Assembly: GCA_963989245.1 (NCBI GenBank)
Contig: OZ022344.1
Coordinates: 67,215,563 to 67,279,562, forward strand
Reading direction: 5' to 3'
Origin: Nansenia antarctica
Lineage: Eukaryota > Chordata > Actinopteri > Argentiniformes > Microstomatidae
Length of the DNA stretch: 64,000 nucleotides
The number at the start of each line of letters is the position of its first letter. The stretch's first letter is position 1. Below the pieces are notes generated by a model. The model saw nothing but the letters and a program-made list of their open reading frames with translations, was not told the origin of the DNA and did no database searches. A program made the translations under genes and the position numbers. Below, piece after piece: positions 43,718-58,700 of the stretch.

Positions 43718-46700
43718 GTGAGTGTGTGTGTGTGTGTGTGTGCATTCCTGCCTAAGTAGTAAGGGTTATAAATAGCTATTTGCTAAGGATGACTTGTTAC
43801 CTCAATAGTCTGAAACAAAAGTAAGCAATAGTTAGAAAAAAACATACATTTGTAGATTTGTATTTGTCTGAAGCTTTGAAACAATGTTCAAAATGTTTAC
43901 TTATAAGGACTAGTGGGGACAACATCAGCAATTGATACAACAACAATGGGTAATGTTCCTTTAAATGTACAGAATTAACATTAACACTGTTACAACACAT
44001 CCGCAGCAACTAAACACAACTAGAAAATGAATACAAATAAGTATTTTATGAATTGTTAATGAGACAATGACAATGTCATGAAGAAATGTGTCCTATGATA
44101 TGTGTCCTAAAAGTCCTATGATACCACTACAGCTGGCACTGCAATCACAACAGCTGCCGATGCAACAACAACAGCTGCCACTGCAACCACGACAGCTGCT
44201 TCTGCAAATACATCACCTGCCGCCGCAACCACAACAGCTGTCACCGCAACCACGACAGCTGCCACCACAACCACAACAGCTGCCGATGCAACCACGACAG
44301 CAGCCACTTCAAACACAACACCTTCAGCCGTAACCACCACAGATGCAGCCACAACCACTACAGCTGCTGCTGCAACCACGACAGCTAATATTGCAACCAC
44401 AAAAGCTGGTACTGCAACAACAAAAGCCGCAACCACTACAGCTGCCGCTGCAACCACTACAGCTGCAGCTGCAACTAAAACAGCTAACACCGCAACCACA
44501 AAAGCTGCCCCTACAACCACAACATCTGGTGCCGCAATCACACCACTTTCTGCCTCAACCACAACAGGTGCTGGCTCAACCACAACAGATTCCGGCGCAA
44601 CCACTACATCTGCCACTGCAACCATGACAGCTGCCGCCACAACCACAGAAGCTGCCACCGACACCACAACTGCTGCCACTACAACAACAGCAGCCACTGC
44701 AAACACAACACCTTTGGCCGCAAGCACTACAGTTGGCACCGCAACACCAAAAGCTGCATCTGCAACTACTACAGCTGCTGCTGCAACTACAACACATGCT
44801 GCCGTAACCACAACAGGTGGCGCCTCAACAACAACAGCTGCCACCGCAACCACGACAGCTGCCACCACTACCATAGCAGTTGGCACAGCAACCACAACAG
44901 CTGCCACTACAACCATAACATCTGGTGCCGCAACCAAAACAGCGGTCTCTGCAACTACAAGACCTGACACTGTAACCACAACAGTTGCCGCTGCAACCAC
45001 AACACCTGCTGCCGCAACAACAACACCAACTTCCGTTGCAATCACTACAGCTGACACCACAACCACAACCACTGCAGCTGCAACCATTACAGCTGGCTCT
45101 GCAGCCACAACACCTGCCACAGCAACCACAACAGCTGGTGCTGCATCCACAACACCTGCCACAGCAACCACAACAGCTGGTGCTGCATCCACAACACCTG
45201 CCACAGCAACCACAACAGCTGGTGCTGCATCCACAACACCTGCCACAGCAACCACAACAGCTGGTGCTGCATCCACAACACCTGCCACAGCAACCACTAC
45301 AGCTGCTGCAGCAACCACAACAGGTGCCGCTGAAACCACAATAGCTAATGCTGCAACTACAAAACTTCTCGTCGAAACCACTAGAGCTGCATCCACAACC
45401 ACAACAGGTGCTGTTGCATCCACAACCACAACAGGTGCTGCAGCAACCACAACACCTTCCGCTCTAACCACTACAGCTGCTGCCACAACGACAACAGCTA
45501 ATCCTGCAATCACAACAGTTGCCTCTAGAACCACAATATCTGGTGCTGTGACCACAACAGCTGCCGCCGCAACCACAAATGCTGCCAATGCAACCACAAA
45601 AGCTGCCACCGCAACCACAACAGCTGCAACTACAACATCAACAGCAGCCACTGCAAACACAACACCTTCGGCCCCAAGCACTACAGCTGCCACTGCAACC
45701 ACGACAGCTGGCACCGCAACACCAAAAGCTGCAGCTGCAAGCACTACAGCTACCGCTGCAACTACTACATCTGCTGCTGCAACTACAACACATGCTGCCG
45801 TAACCACAACAGGTGGCGCCTCAACAAAAACAGCTGCCACCGCAACCACGACAGCTGCCACCACTACCATAGCAGTTGGCACAGCAACCACAACAGCTGC
45901 CACTACAACCATAACATCTGGTGCCGCAACCAAAACAGCGGTCTCTGCAACTACAAGACCTGACATTGCAACCACAACAGCTGCCGCTGCAACCACAACA
46001 CCCGCAACAACACCAACTGCCATTGCAATCACTACAGCTACCATTGCAACAACTACAGCTGACGCCAAAACCACTGCAGCTGCAACCATTACAGCTGGCT
46101 CTGCAACCACAACAGCTGGTACTGCAACCACTACAGCTGCTGCAGCAACCACAAGAGGTGGCCACGCAACCACAATAGCTGCCACTACAGCTGATGCCAC
46201 CAGCACTGGAGCTGCAACCATTACAGCTGGCTCTGCAACCACAACAGCTGGTATTGCAATGACAACAGCTGGCTCTGCAACCACAGCAGCTGCCGCTACA
46301 ACCACAACAGCTGTCACTGCAACCACAACAACTTCTACAGCAACCACAAAAGCTGCCGCCGCAATCACTACAGCTGGCACTGAAACCACTACTACAACAC
46401 TTGCCTTTGCAACTGCAACCACAAAAGGTAAGGATGGGGATTGAGAACTGGTTCCAAATTGTTCAATGCATCGGAATTGTATGCCTCAGAGGTTATCGAT
46501 TCCTCTTATGGCATGTTTTGAGCATGTGCTGACAGTTGCGCAAAAACGTGTGCATCATGATGATGTTAAACAGCAGCCGTTGCAACCACTACAGCTGCCA
46601 CTGCAACAACAACAGCTGGCTGTGCAACCACATGTGAAATGATCGATTTCCAGATTGTATTCACAAACGCACCCTAAGAAGCCGTACATGAAAACAAATA

Positions 46701-49700
46701 CTGTACAAATATTTTCCAATTTCATCAATTTTAGATGATGACAGACAGACTGTTGCTACAGATAGCTCTGAAGCTATGGCTAAAGTTTTAAGAAACTTTT
46801 AAGAAAAGGACCATTACATTTTATTTTTAATTTATGTTCAAATTTTATGTTCAGATATTATACACTGTTCAGAGACTTGAGATAATAAAACAGCTGCATT
46901 GACGCTGAAAACCTGTGTGCCTACTTTTTTTCCACACAAAAACTGATATTGATAAATTGATAAAGAATCGAACCGATAAGCAGAATTGATCATGGATTCG
47001 GTATCAATAACATCTTATCAATTCCTTTCTCTAACAACAGGTGCTGCAGCAACCACAACACCTTCCGCTGCAACAACTACAGCTGCTGCCACAACCACAA
47101 AAGCAGCCACTACAACCATGATACCTTCTGCCACAACAACAGATGGCAGTGCAACCACGACAGCTGCAACTGCAACGACAACCGCAGGTTCCGCAACAAC
47201 CACAAGAGCTGCCGCTACAACCACAAGAGCGACCACTGCAACCTCAACACCAGCTGGCTCTGAAACCACAACAGCTGCCGCAACCACTACAGCCGCAGCT
47301 GCCACTGCAATGACAACCGCAGCCTCAACATCTGGTCCAACTGCAGCTACAACTACAACAGCCGCAGCTGCAACCAGAACAGCTGCCACTGCAACGACGA
47401 CCACAGCCTCAACAACTGGTCCAACCCCAGCTACAACTGCAGCTACAACTAAAGCACCAGCCATTCCAGAAATTAAGTTGGTGTTCAGCCTGAATCAAGA
47501 ATTCACAGCGGACCTGCAGAATACGTCCTCACCAGCTTTCCAAAGTCTGGCAAGCACTGTAACTACAGCGGTAAGTTGTGTTTATTTACCATCCTGTCAA
47601 TGTCATGCCTGTAGCTTTCATAACATACAGATGTATGTATTTCCTCTGATGTCTCGTCAATATAGGAAATTACTTTTATTTCAATTAGTCATTGAATTAT
47701 TTAAAGACACCACAACACATAATTAACATAACATTTGGTCATGGTCAGCAGTTCATAAGCAGACTTTAACATACAGTGTACCAATGTTTTCTCGTGTTTT
47801 ACTGTGTTGATCTTCAGCTTTACCTTTTGCTGAATTGTGAAGATTTGGTCATATTTTTCTTAAAAAATGGGTTTCATTTATCTTGACAGTTGGACAACGT
47901 TTACAAAGAAAAATATGGATCCAGTTTCAACCGCACTAAGATTACAGGCTTCAGGTATGTACATATGCAATTCCTGGGTAAAACAAACATGCTGACTCAG
48001 TGATATGAGGTTACCACAGCAAGTGGAATGACTTAAGATATGTTTCAATTTCAACCAAGCAACACATTAAACGTATCCATTCCATATGCACTGCACACCA
48101 GCATACCAATGTGATGTGATAGAAGCCTTTCTGTTTCATGGTGATGACATATCATTTTTTTCACACATGTAACACAATATAAACGTGGATCTGACTGGAT
48201 GATTGAATCTTGTTCATTTTCATATATTTGTTTTTCAGACAAGGTTCAGTTGTGGTAGATACTGTGCTGGTATTCAATGATGTCAACTCACTACCTGAGA
48301 CCAGTGATGTGGCTGACACTATGGTGCAAGCTGCCAATGGCAGCAACCCTAATTTCACTCTGCCTGTGGACACATCTTCGATTGTTGTGACAGGTAAGAC
48401 AAACAAAAATCGAATTGCACAAGTCGGTTATATTCTTATTTATGGTCATAATGTCTCTATAAGTTGTGTCTTTACTAACTGCCCAAACCTTAGAGACAAC
48501 CACTGCCCCAAATGAAGCTCCAACGACAACACCTTCCGCTGCAACTGCAACAGCCGGCGCTGAAACAACAACAGCTGCCGCTGCAACCACAACAGCTTCT
48601 GCTGCAACCACAACAAGATCCGCTGCAACCGCAACAGCTGGAGTTGCAACTACAACAGATGCCGCTGCAACAAGTACAATTGGCTCTAAAACCACAACAG
48701 CTCTCGCTGCAACCATGACAACTGCTGCTGCAACCATAATCCCTTCTGTTGCAACAACAACAGCTGGGGCTGCAACTACAACAGCTGCCGCCGCAACCAG
48801 TACAGCTGGCTCTGCAAGCACAAGAGCTTCCACCGCAACCTCAACACCTTCCACCGCAACAAAAACACCTGGCGCTGTAACCACAACACCTGCCGCAGAC
48901 ACCACTACAGCTTCCGCACTACATCACTCCAGCTGCCGCACAACAACTGGAGTTGAAACTACAACAGCGGCCACTACAACCCCAACAGCGGCCACTCCAA
49001 CCCCAACAGATGGCACTGCAACGACAACAGCTGCTTCTGCAATTACAACACCAACAGCCGGAGGTGCAACTACAACAGCTGCAGGCGTAACCAGTACAGC
49101 TGGCTCTGCAACCACAAGAGCTTCCACCGCAACCTCAACCCCTTCCACCGCAACAAAAACACCTGGCGCTGTAACCACAAAACCTGCCGCAGACACCACT
49201 ACAGCTGCCGCAGCAACCACAACAGGTGACGCCGCAACCACTACAGCTGCATCCAAAACCACAAGAGGTGCTGCTGCAACCACAACAGCCGGAGCTTCAA
49301 CTGCTACAGCCAGTACAGCTGGTGCTGCAACCACAACAGCTACCACTACAACCACAAGAGTTGACACCGCACCTTCAACAACTTCCGCCGCAAAACGTGC
49401 CGCTACAACCACAACAACTGGGGCTGCAATGACAACTGCCGCCGCAACAACAACAATTGGTGCTGCATCCACAACACTTCCCATTGCAACAACTACAGCT
49501 GCTAAAGCAACCACAACAGGAGCCACCGCAACCACAACAGCTGGTGCAGCAACCACAACAGCTGCTCCAGCAACTAGTACAGTTGCCGCAACCACTACAG
49601 CCGCAGCTACACCCATAACAGCTGCCACTGCAATGACAACCGCAGCCTCATCCACTGGTCCAACCACAGCTACAACCGCCACTACAACTAAAGCACCCGC

Positions 49701-52700
49701 CATTCCAGAAATTAAGTTGGTGTTCAGTCTGAATCAAGAATTCACAGAGGACCTGCAGAATACGTCCTCACCAGCTTTCCAAACCCTGGCAAGCACTGTA
49801 ACTACAGCGGTAAGTTGTGTTTATTTACCATCCTGTCAATGTCATGCCTGTAGCTTTGCTAACATGAAGAGTTGTACAATTTCCTTTGATGTCTTGTCAA
49901 TATAGGAAATTACTTTTATTTCAATTAGTCATTGAATTAATTAAAGTGACCACAACTCTTTCTCGTGTTTTACTATGTTGATCTTCAGCGATACCTTTTG
50001 CCGATTTGGTAATATTTTTCCTAAAAAGTGGGTTTCATTTCTCCTATCTTGATAGTTGGACAACGTTTACAAAGACAAATATGGATCCAGTTTCAACCGC
50101 ACTAAGATTACAGGCTTCAGGTATGTCCATTTACCATTCCAGGGTAAAACAAACATGAATTATAAATAGACTCAGTGATATGTGGTTACCACAGGAAGGG
50201 GAATGACTTCAACTTCACCCAAGCAACACATTCAAAATCATTTTTTTTCACACATGTAACACAATATAAACGTGGATCTGACAGGCTGATTGAATCTTGT
50301 TCCTTTTCAAATATTTGTTTTTCAGACAAGGTTCAGTTGTGGTAGATACTGTGCTGGTATTCAATGATGTCAGCTCACTACCTGAGACCAGTGATGTGGC
50401 TGACACTATGGTGCAAGCTGCCAATGGCAGCAACCCTAATTTCACTCTGCCTGTGGACACATCTTCGATTGTTGCGACAGGTAAGACAAAAAAAAATCGA
50501 ATTACATAAGTCGGTTATATTCTTATTTATGGTCATAATGTCTCTATAAGTTGTGTCTTTACTAACTGCCCCAACCTTAGAGACAACCACTGCCCCAAAT
50601 GAAGCTCCAGCGACAACACCTTCCGCTGCAACTACAACAGCCGGCGCTGAAACAACAACAGCTGCAACTGCAACCACAACAGCTTCTGCTGCAACCACAA
50701 CACGATCCGCTGCAACCGCAACAGCTGGAGTTGCAACTACAACAGATGCCGCTGCAACAACTACAACTGGCTCTAAAACCACAACAGCTCTCGCTGCAAC
50801 CATGACAACTGCTGCTGCAACCATAATCCCTTCTGTTGCAACAACAACAGCTGGGGCTGCAACTACAACAGCTGCCGCCGCAACCAGTACAGCTGGCTCT
50901 GCAAGCGCAAGAGCTTCCACCGCAACCTCAACACCTTCCACCGCAACAAAAACACCTGGCGCTGTAACCACAACACCTGCCGCAGACATCACTACAGCTG
51001 CCGCAGCAACCACAACAGGTGCCACCGCAACCACTACAGCTGCATCCAAAACCACAACAGGTGCTGCTGCAACCACAACAGCCGGAGCTGCAACTGCAAC
51101 AGCTGCCGCAACAACCAGTACAGCTGGTGCTGCAACCACAACAGCTACCACTACAACCACAAGAGTTGCCACCGCACCCTCAACAACTTCCGCCACAACT
51201 ACAACACCTTTCGCTGCAACCACAACAGCTGGCACAGCAATCACAACACCTTTTGTTGCAACAACAACAGCCGGAGCTGCAACTAAAACAGCTGCCGCCG
51301 CAACCAGTACGGCTGGCCCTGCAACCACAGCAGCTAGCGCTGCAACCACAAAACGTGCCGCTACAACCACAACAACTGGGGCTGCAATGACAACTGCCGC
51401 CGCAACAACAACAATTGGTGCTGCATCCACAACACTTCCCATTGCAACAACTACAGCTGCTAAAGCAACCACAACAGGAGCCACCGCAACCACAACAGCT
51501 GGTGCAGCAACCACAACAGCTGCTCCAGCAACTAGTACAGTTGCCGCAACCACTACAGCCGCAGCTACACCCATAACAGCTGCCACTGCAATGACAACCG
51601 CAGCCTCATCCACTGGTCCAACCACAGCTACAACCGCCACTACAACTAAAGCACCCGCCATTCCAGAAATTAAGTTGGTGTTCAGTCTGAATCAAGAATT
51701 CACAGAGGACCTGCAGAATACGTCCTCACCAGCTTTCCAAACCCTGGCAAGCACTGTAACTACAGCGGTAAGTTGTGTTTATTTACCATCCTGTCAATGT
51801 CATGCCTGTAGCTTTGCTAACATGAAGAGGTGTACAATTTCCTTTGATGTCTTGTCAATATAGGAAATTACTTTTATTTCAATTAGTCATTGAATTAATT
51901 AAAGTGACCACAACTCTTTCTCGTGTTTTACTATGTTGATCTTCAGCGATACCTTTTGCCGATTTGGTAATATTTTTCCTAAAAAGTGGGTTTCATTTCT
52001 CCTATCTTGATAGTTGGACAACGTTTACAAAGACAAATATGGATCCAGTTTCAACCGCACTAAGATTACAGGCTTCAGGTATGTCCATTTACCATTCCAG
52101 GGTAAAACAAACATGAATTATAAATAGACTCAGTGATATGTGGTTACCACAGGAAGGGGAATGACTTCAACTTCACCCAAGCAACACATTCAAAATCATT
52201 TTTTTTCACACATGTAACACAATATAAACGTGGATCTGGCAGGCTGATTGAATCTTGTTCCTTTTCAAATATTTGTTTTTCAGACAAGGTTCAGTTGTGG
52301 TAGATACTGTGCTGGTATTCAATGATGTCAGCTCACTACCTGAGACCAGTGATGTGGCTGACACTATGGTGCAAGCTGCCAATGGCAGCAACCCTAATTT
52401 CACTCTGCCTGTGGACACATCTTCGATTGTTGCGACAGGTAAGACAAAAAAAAATCGAATTACATAAGTCGGTTATATTCTTATTTATGGTCATAATGTG
52501 TCTATAAGTTGTGTCTTTACTAACTGCCCCAACCTTAGAGACAACCACTGCCCCAAATGAAGCTCCAGCGACAACACCTTCCGCTGCAACTACAACAGCC
52601 GGCGCTGAAACAACAACAGCTGCCGCTGCAACCACAACAGCTTCTGCTGCAACCACAACACGATCCGCTGCAACCGCAACAGCTGGAGTTGCAACTACAA

Positions 52701-55700
52701 CAGATGCCGCTGCAACAACTACAACTGGCTCTAAAACCACAACAGCTCTCGCTGCAACCATGACAACTGCTGCTGCAACCATAATCCCTTCTGTTGCAAC
52801 AACAACAGCTGGGGCTGCAACTACAACAGCTGCCGCCGCAACCAGTACAGCTGGCTCTGCAAGCGCAAGAGCTTCCACCGCAACCTCAACACCTTCCACC
52901 GCAACAAAAACACCTGGCGCTGTAACAACAACACCTGCCGCAGACATCACTACAGCTGCCGCAGCAACCACAACAGGTGCCGCCGCAACCACTACAGCTG
53001 CATCCAAAACCACAACAGGTGCTGCTGCAACCACAACAGCCGGAGCTGCAACTGCAACAGCTGCCGCAACAACCAGTACAGCTGGTGCTGCAACCACAAC
53101 AGCTACCACTACAACCACAAGAGTTGCCTCCGCACCCTCAACAACTTCCGCCGCAACTACAACACCTTTCGCTGCAACCACAACAGCTGGCACAGCAATC
53201 ACAACACCTTTTGTTGCAACAACAACAGCCGGAGCTGCAACTAAAACAGCTGCCGCCGCAACCAGTACGGCTGGCTCTGCAACAACAGCAGCTAGCGCTG
53301 CAACCACAAAACGTGCCGCTACAACCACAACAACTGGGGCTGCAATGACAACTGCCGCAGCAACAACAACAATTGGTGCTGCATCCACAACACTTCCCAT
53401 TGCAACAACTACAGCTGCTAAAGCAACCACAACAGGAGCCACCGCAACCACAACAGCTGGTGCAGCAACCACAACAGCTGCTCCAGCAACTAGTACAGTT
53501 GCCGCAACCACTACAGCCGCAGCTACACCCATAACAGCTGCCACTGCAATGACAACCGCAGCCTCATCCACTGGTCCAACCACAGCTACAACCGCCACTA
53601 CAACTAAAGCACCCGCCATTCCAGAAATTAAGTTGGTGTTCAGTCTGAATCAAGAATTCACAGAGGACCTGCAGAATACGTCCTCACCAGCTTTCCAAAC
53701 CCTGGCAAGCACTGTAACTACAGCGGTAAGTTGTGTTTATTTACCATCCTGTCAATGTCATGCCTGTAGTTTTGCTAACATGAAGAGTTGTACAATTTCC
53801 TTTGATGTCTTGTCAATATAGGAAATTACTTTTATTTCAATTAGTCATTGAATTAATTAAAGTGACCACAACTCTTTCTCGTGTTTTACTATGTTGATCT
53901 TCAGCGATACCTTTTGCCGATTTGGTAATATTTTTCCTAAAAAGTGGGTTTCATTTCTCCTATCTTGATAGTTGGACAACGTTTACAAAGACAAATATGG
54001 ATCCAGTTTCAACCGCACTAAGATTACAGGCTTCAGGTATGTCCATTTACCATTCCAGGGTAAAACAAACATGAATTATAAATAGACTCAGTGATATGTG
54101 GTTACCACAGGAAGGGGAATGACTTCAACTTCACCCAAGCAACACATTCAAAATCATTTTTTTTCACACATGTAACACAATATAAACGTGGATCTGACAG
54201 GCTGATTGAATCTTGTTCCTTTTCAAATATTTGTTTTTCAGACAAGGTTCAGTTGTGGTAGATACTGTGCTGGTATTCAATGATGTCAGCTCACTACCTG
54301 AGACCAGTGATGTGGCTGACACTATGGTGCAAGCTGCCAATGGCAGCAACCCTAATTTCACTCTGCCTGTGGACACATCTTCGATTGTTGCGACAGGTAA
54401 GACAAAAAAAAATCGAATTACATAAGTCGGTTATATTCTTATTTATGGTCATAATGTGTCTATAAGTTGTGTCTTTACTAACTGCCCCAACCTTAGAGAC
54501 AACCACTGCCCCAAATGAAGCTCCAGCGACAACACCTTCCGCTGCAACTACAACAGCCGGCGCTGAAACAACAACAGCTGCCGCTGCAACCACAACAGCT
54601 TCTGCTGCAACCACAACACGATCCGCTGCAACCGCAACAGCTGGAGTTGCAACTACAACAGATGCCGCTGCAACAACTACAACTGGCTCTAAAACCACAA
54701 CAGCTCTCGCTGCAACCATGACAACTGCTGCTGCAACCATAATCCCTTCTGTTGCAACAACAACAGCTGGGGCTGCAACTACAACAGCTGCCGCCGCAAC
54801 CAGTACAGCTGGCTCTGCAAGCGCAAGAGCTTCCACCGCAACCTCAACACCTTCCACCGCAACAAAAACACCTGGCGCTGTAACCACAACACCTGCCGCA
54901 GACATCACTACAGCTGCCGCAGCAACCACAACAGGTGCCGCCGCAACCACTACAGCTGCATCCAAAACCACAACAGGTGCTGCTGCAACCACAACAGCCG
55001 GAGCTGCAAGTGCAACAGCTGCCGCAACAACCAGTACAGCTGGTGCTGCAACCACAACAGCTACCACTACAACCACAAGAGTTGCCACCGCACCCTCAAC
55101 AACTTCCGCCACAACTACAACACCTTTCGCTGCAACCACAACAGCTGGCACAGCAATCACAACACCTTTTGTTGCAACAACAACAGCCGGAGCTGCAACT
55201 AAAACAGCTGCCGCCGCAACCAGTACGGCTGGCCCTGCAACCACAGCAGCTAGCGCTGCAACCACAAAACGTGCCGCTACAACCACAACAACTGGGGCTG
55301 CAATGACAACTGCCGCCGCAACAACAACAATTGGTGCTGCATCCACAACACTTCCCATTGCAACAACTACAGCTGCTAAAGCAACCACAACAGGAGCCAC
55401 CGCAACCACAACAGCTGGTGCAGCAACCACAACAGTTGCTCCAGCAACTAGTACAGTTGCCGCAACCACTACAGCCGCAGCTACACCCATAACAGCTGCC
55501 ACTGCAATGACAACCGCAGCCTCATCCACTGGTCCAACCACAGCTACAACCGCCACTACAACTAAAGCACCAGCCATTCCAGAAATTAAGTTGGTGTTCA
55601 GTCTGAATCAAGAATTCACAGAGGACCTGCAGAATACGTCCTCACCAGCTTTCCAAACCCTGGCAAGCACTGTAACTACAGCGGTAAGTTGTGTTTATTT

Positions 55701-58700
55701 ACCATCCTGTCAATGTCATGCCTGTAGCTTTGCTAACATGAAGAGTTGTACAATTTCCTTTGATGTCTTGTCAATATAGGAAATTACTTTTATTTCAATT
55801 AGTCATTGAATTAATTAAAGTGACCACAACTCTTTCTCGTGTTTTACTATGCTGATCTTCAGCGATACCTTTTGCCGATTTGGTAATATTTTTCCTAAAA
55901 AGTGGGTTTCATTTCTCCTATCTTGATAGTTGGACAACGTTTACAAAGACAAATATGGATCCAGTTTCAACCGCACTAAGATTACAGGCTTCAGGTATGT
56001 CCATTTACCATTCCAGGGTAAAACAAACATGAATTATAAATAGACTCAGTGATATGTGGTTACCACAGGAAGGGGAATGACTTCAACTTCACCCAAGCAA
56101 CACATTCAAAATATATTTTTTTCACACATGTAACACAATATAAACGTGGATCTGACAGGCTGATTGAATCTTGTTCCTTTTCAAATATTTGTTTTTCAGA
56201 CAAGGTTCAGTTGTGGTAGATACTGTGCTGGTATTCAATGATGTCAGCTCACTACCTGAGACCAGTGATGTGGCTGACACTATGGTGCAAGCTGCCAATG
56301 GCAGCAACCCTAATTTCACTCTGCCTGTGGACACATCTTCGATTGTTGCGACAGGTAAGACAAAAAAAAATCGAATTACATAAGTCGGTTATATTCTTAT
56401 TTATGGTCATAATGTGTCTATAAGTTGTGTCTTTACTAACTGCCCCAACCTTAGAGACAACCACTGCCCCAAATGAAGCTCCAGCGACAACACCTTCCGC
56501 TGCAACTACAACAGCCGGCGCTGAAACAACAACAGCTGCCGCTGCAACCACAACAGCTTCTGCTGCAACCACAACACGATCCGCTGCAACCGCAACAGCT
56601 GGAGTTGCAACTACAACAGATGCCGCTGCAACAACTACAACTGGCTCTAAAACCACAACAGCTCTCGCTGCAACCATGACAACTGCTGCTGCAACCATAA
56701 TCCCTTCTGTTGCAACAACAACAGCTGGGGCTGCAACTACAACAGCTGCCGCCGCAACCAGTACAGCTGGCTCTGCAAGCGCAAGAGCTTCCACCGCAAC
56801 CTCAACACCTTCCACCGCAACAAAAACACCTGGCGCTGTAACCACAACACCTGCCGCAGACATCACTACAGCTGCCGCAGCAACCACAACAGGTGCCACC
56901 GCAACCACTACAGCTGCATCCAAAACCACAACAGGTGCTGCTGCAACCACAACAGCCGGAGCTGCAACTGCAACAGCTGCCGCAACAACCAGTACAGCTG
57001 GTGCTGCAACCACAACAGCTACCACTACAACCACAAGAGTTGCCACCGCACCCTCAACAACTTCCGCCACAACTACAACACCTTTCGCTGCAACCACAAC
57101 AGCTGGCACAGCAATCACAACACCTTTTGTTGCAACAACAACAGCCGGAGCTGCAACTAAAACAGCTGCCGCCGCAACCAGTACGGCTGGCCCTGCAACC
57201 ACAGCAGCTAGCGCTGCAACCACAAAACGTGCCGCTACAACCACAACAACTGGGGCTGCAATGACAACTGCCGCCGCAACAACAACAATTGGTGCTGCAT
57301 CCACAACACTTCCCATTGCAACAACTACAGCTGCTAAAGCAACCACAACAGGAGCCACCGCAACCACAACAGCTGGTGCAGCAACCACAACAGCTGCTCC
57401 AGCAACTAGTACAGTTGCCGCAACCACTACAGCCGCAGCTACACCCATAACAGCTGCCACTGCAATGACAACCGCAGCCTCATCCACTGGTCCAACCACA
57501 GCTACAACCGCCACTACAACTAAAGCACCCGCCATTCCAGAAATTAAGTTGGTGTTCAGTCTGAATCAAGAATTCACAGAGGACCTGCAGAATACGTCCT
57601 CACCAGCTTTCCAAACCCTGGCAAGCACTGTAACTACAGCGGTAAGTTGTGTTTATTTACCATCCTGTCAATGTCATGCCTGTAGCTTTGCTAACATGAA
57701 GAGTTGTACAATTTCCTTTGATGTCTTGTCAATATAGGAAATTACTTTTATTTCAATTAGTCATTGAATTAATTAAAGTGACCACAACTCTTTCTCGTGT
57801 TTTACTATGTTGATCTTCAGCGATACCTTTTGCCGATTTGGTAATATTTTTCCTAAAAAGTGGGTTTCATTTCTCCTATCTTGATAGTTGGACAACGTTT
57901 ACAAAGACAAATATGGATCCAGTTTCAACCGCACTAAGATTACAGGCTTCAGGTATGTCCATTTACCATTCCAGGGTAAAACAAACATGAATTATAAATA
58001 GACTCAGTGATATGTGGTTACCACAGGAAGGGGAATGACTTCAACTTCACCCAAGCAACACATTCAAAATCATTTTTTTTCACACATGTAACACAATATA
58101 AACGTGGATCTGGCAGGCTGATTGAATCTTGTTCCTTTTCAAATATTTGTTTTTCAGACAAGGTTCAGTTGTGGTAGATACTGTGCTGGTATTCAATGAT
58201 GTCAGCTCACTACCTGAGACCAGTGATGTGGCTGACACTATGGTGCAAGCTGCCAATGGCAGCAACCCTAATTTCACTCTGCCTGTGGACACATCTTCGA
58301 TTGTTGCGACAGGTAAGACAAAAAAAAATCGAATTACATAAGTCGGTTATATTCTTATTTATGGTCATAATGTGTCTATAAGTTGTGTCTTTACTAACTG
58401 CCCCAACCTTAGAGACAACCACTGCCCCAAATGAAGCTCCAGCGACAACACCTTCCGCTGCAACTACAACAGCCGGCGCTGAAACAACAACAGCTGCCGC
58501 TGCAACCACAACAGCTTCTGCTGCAACCACAACACGATCCGCTGCAACCGCAACAGCTGGAGTTGCAACTACAACAGATGCCGCTGCAACAACTACAACT
58601 GGCTCTAAAACCACAACAGCTCTCGCTGCAACCATGACAACTGCTGCTGCAACCATAATCCCTTCTGTTGCAACAACAACAGCTGGGGCTGCAACTACAA

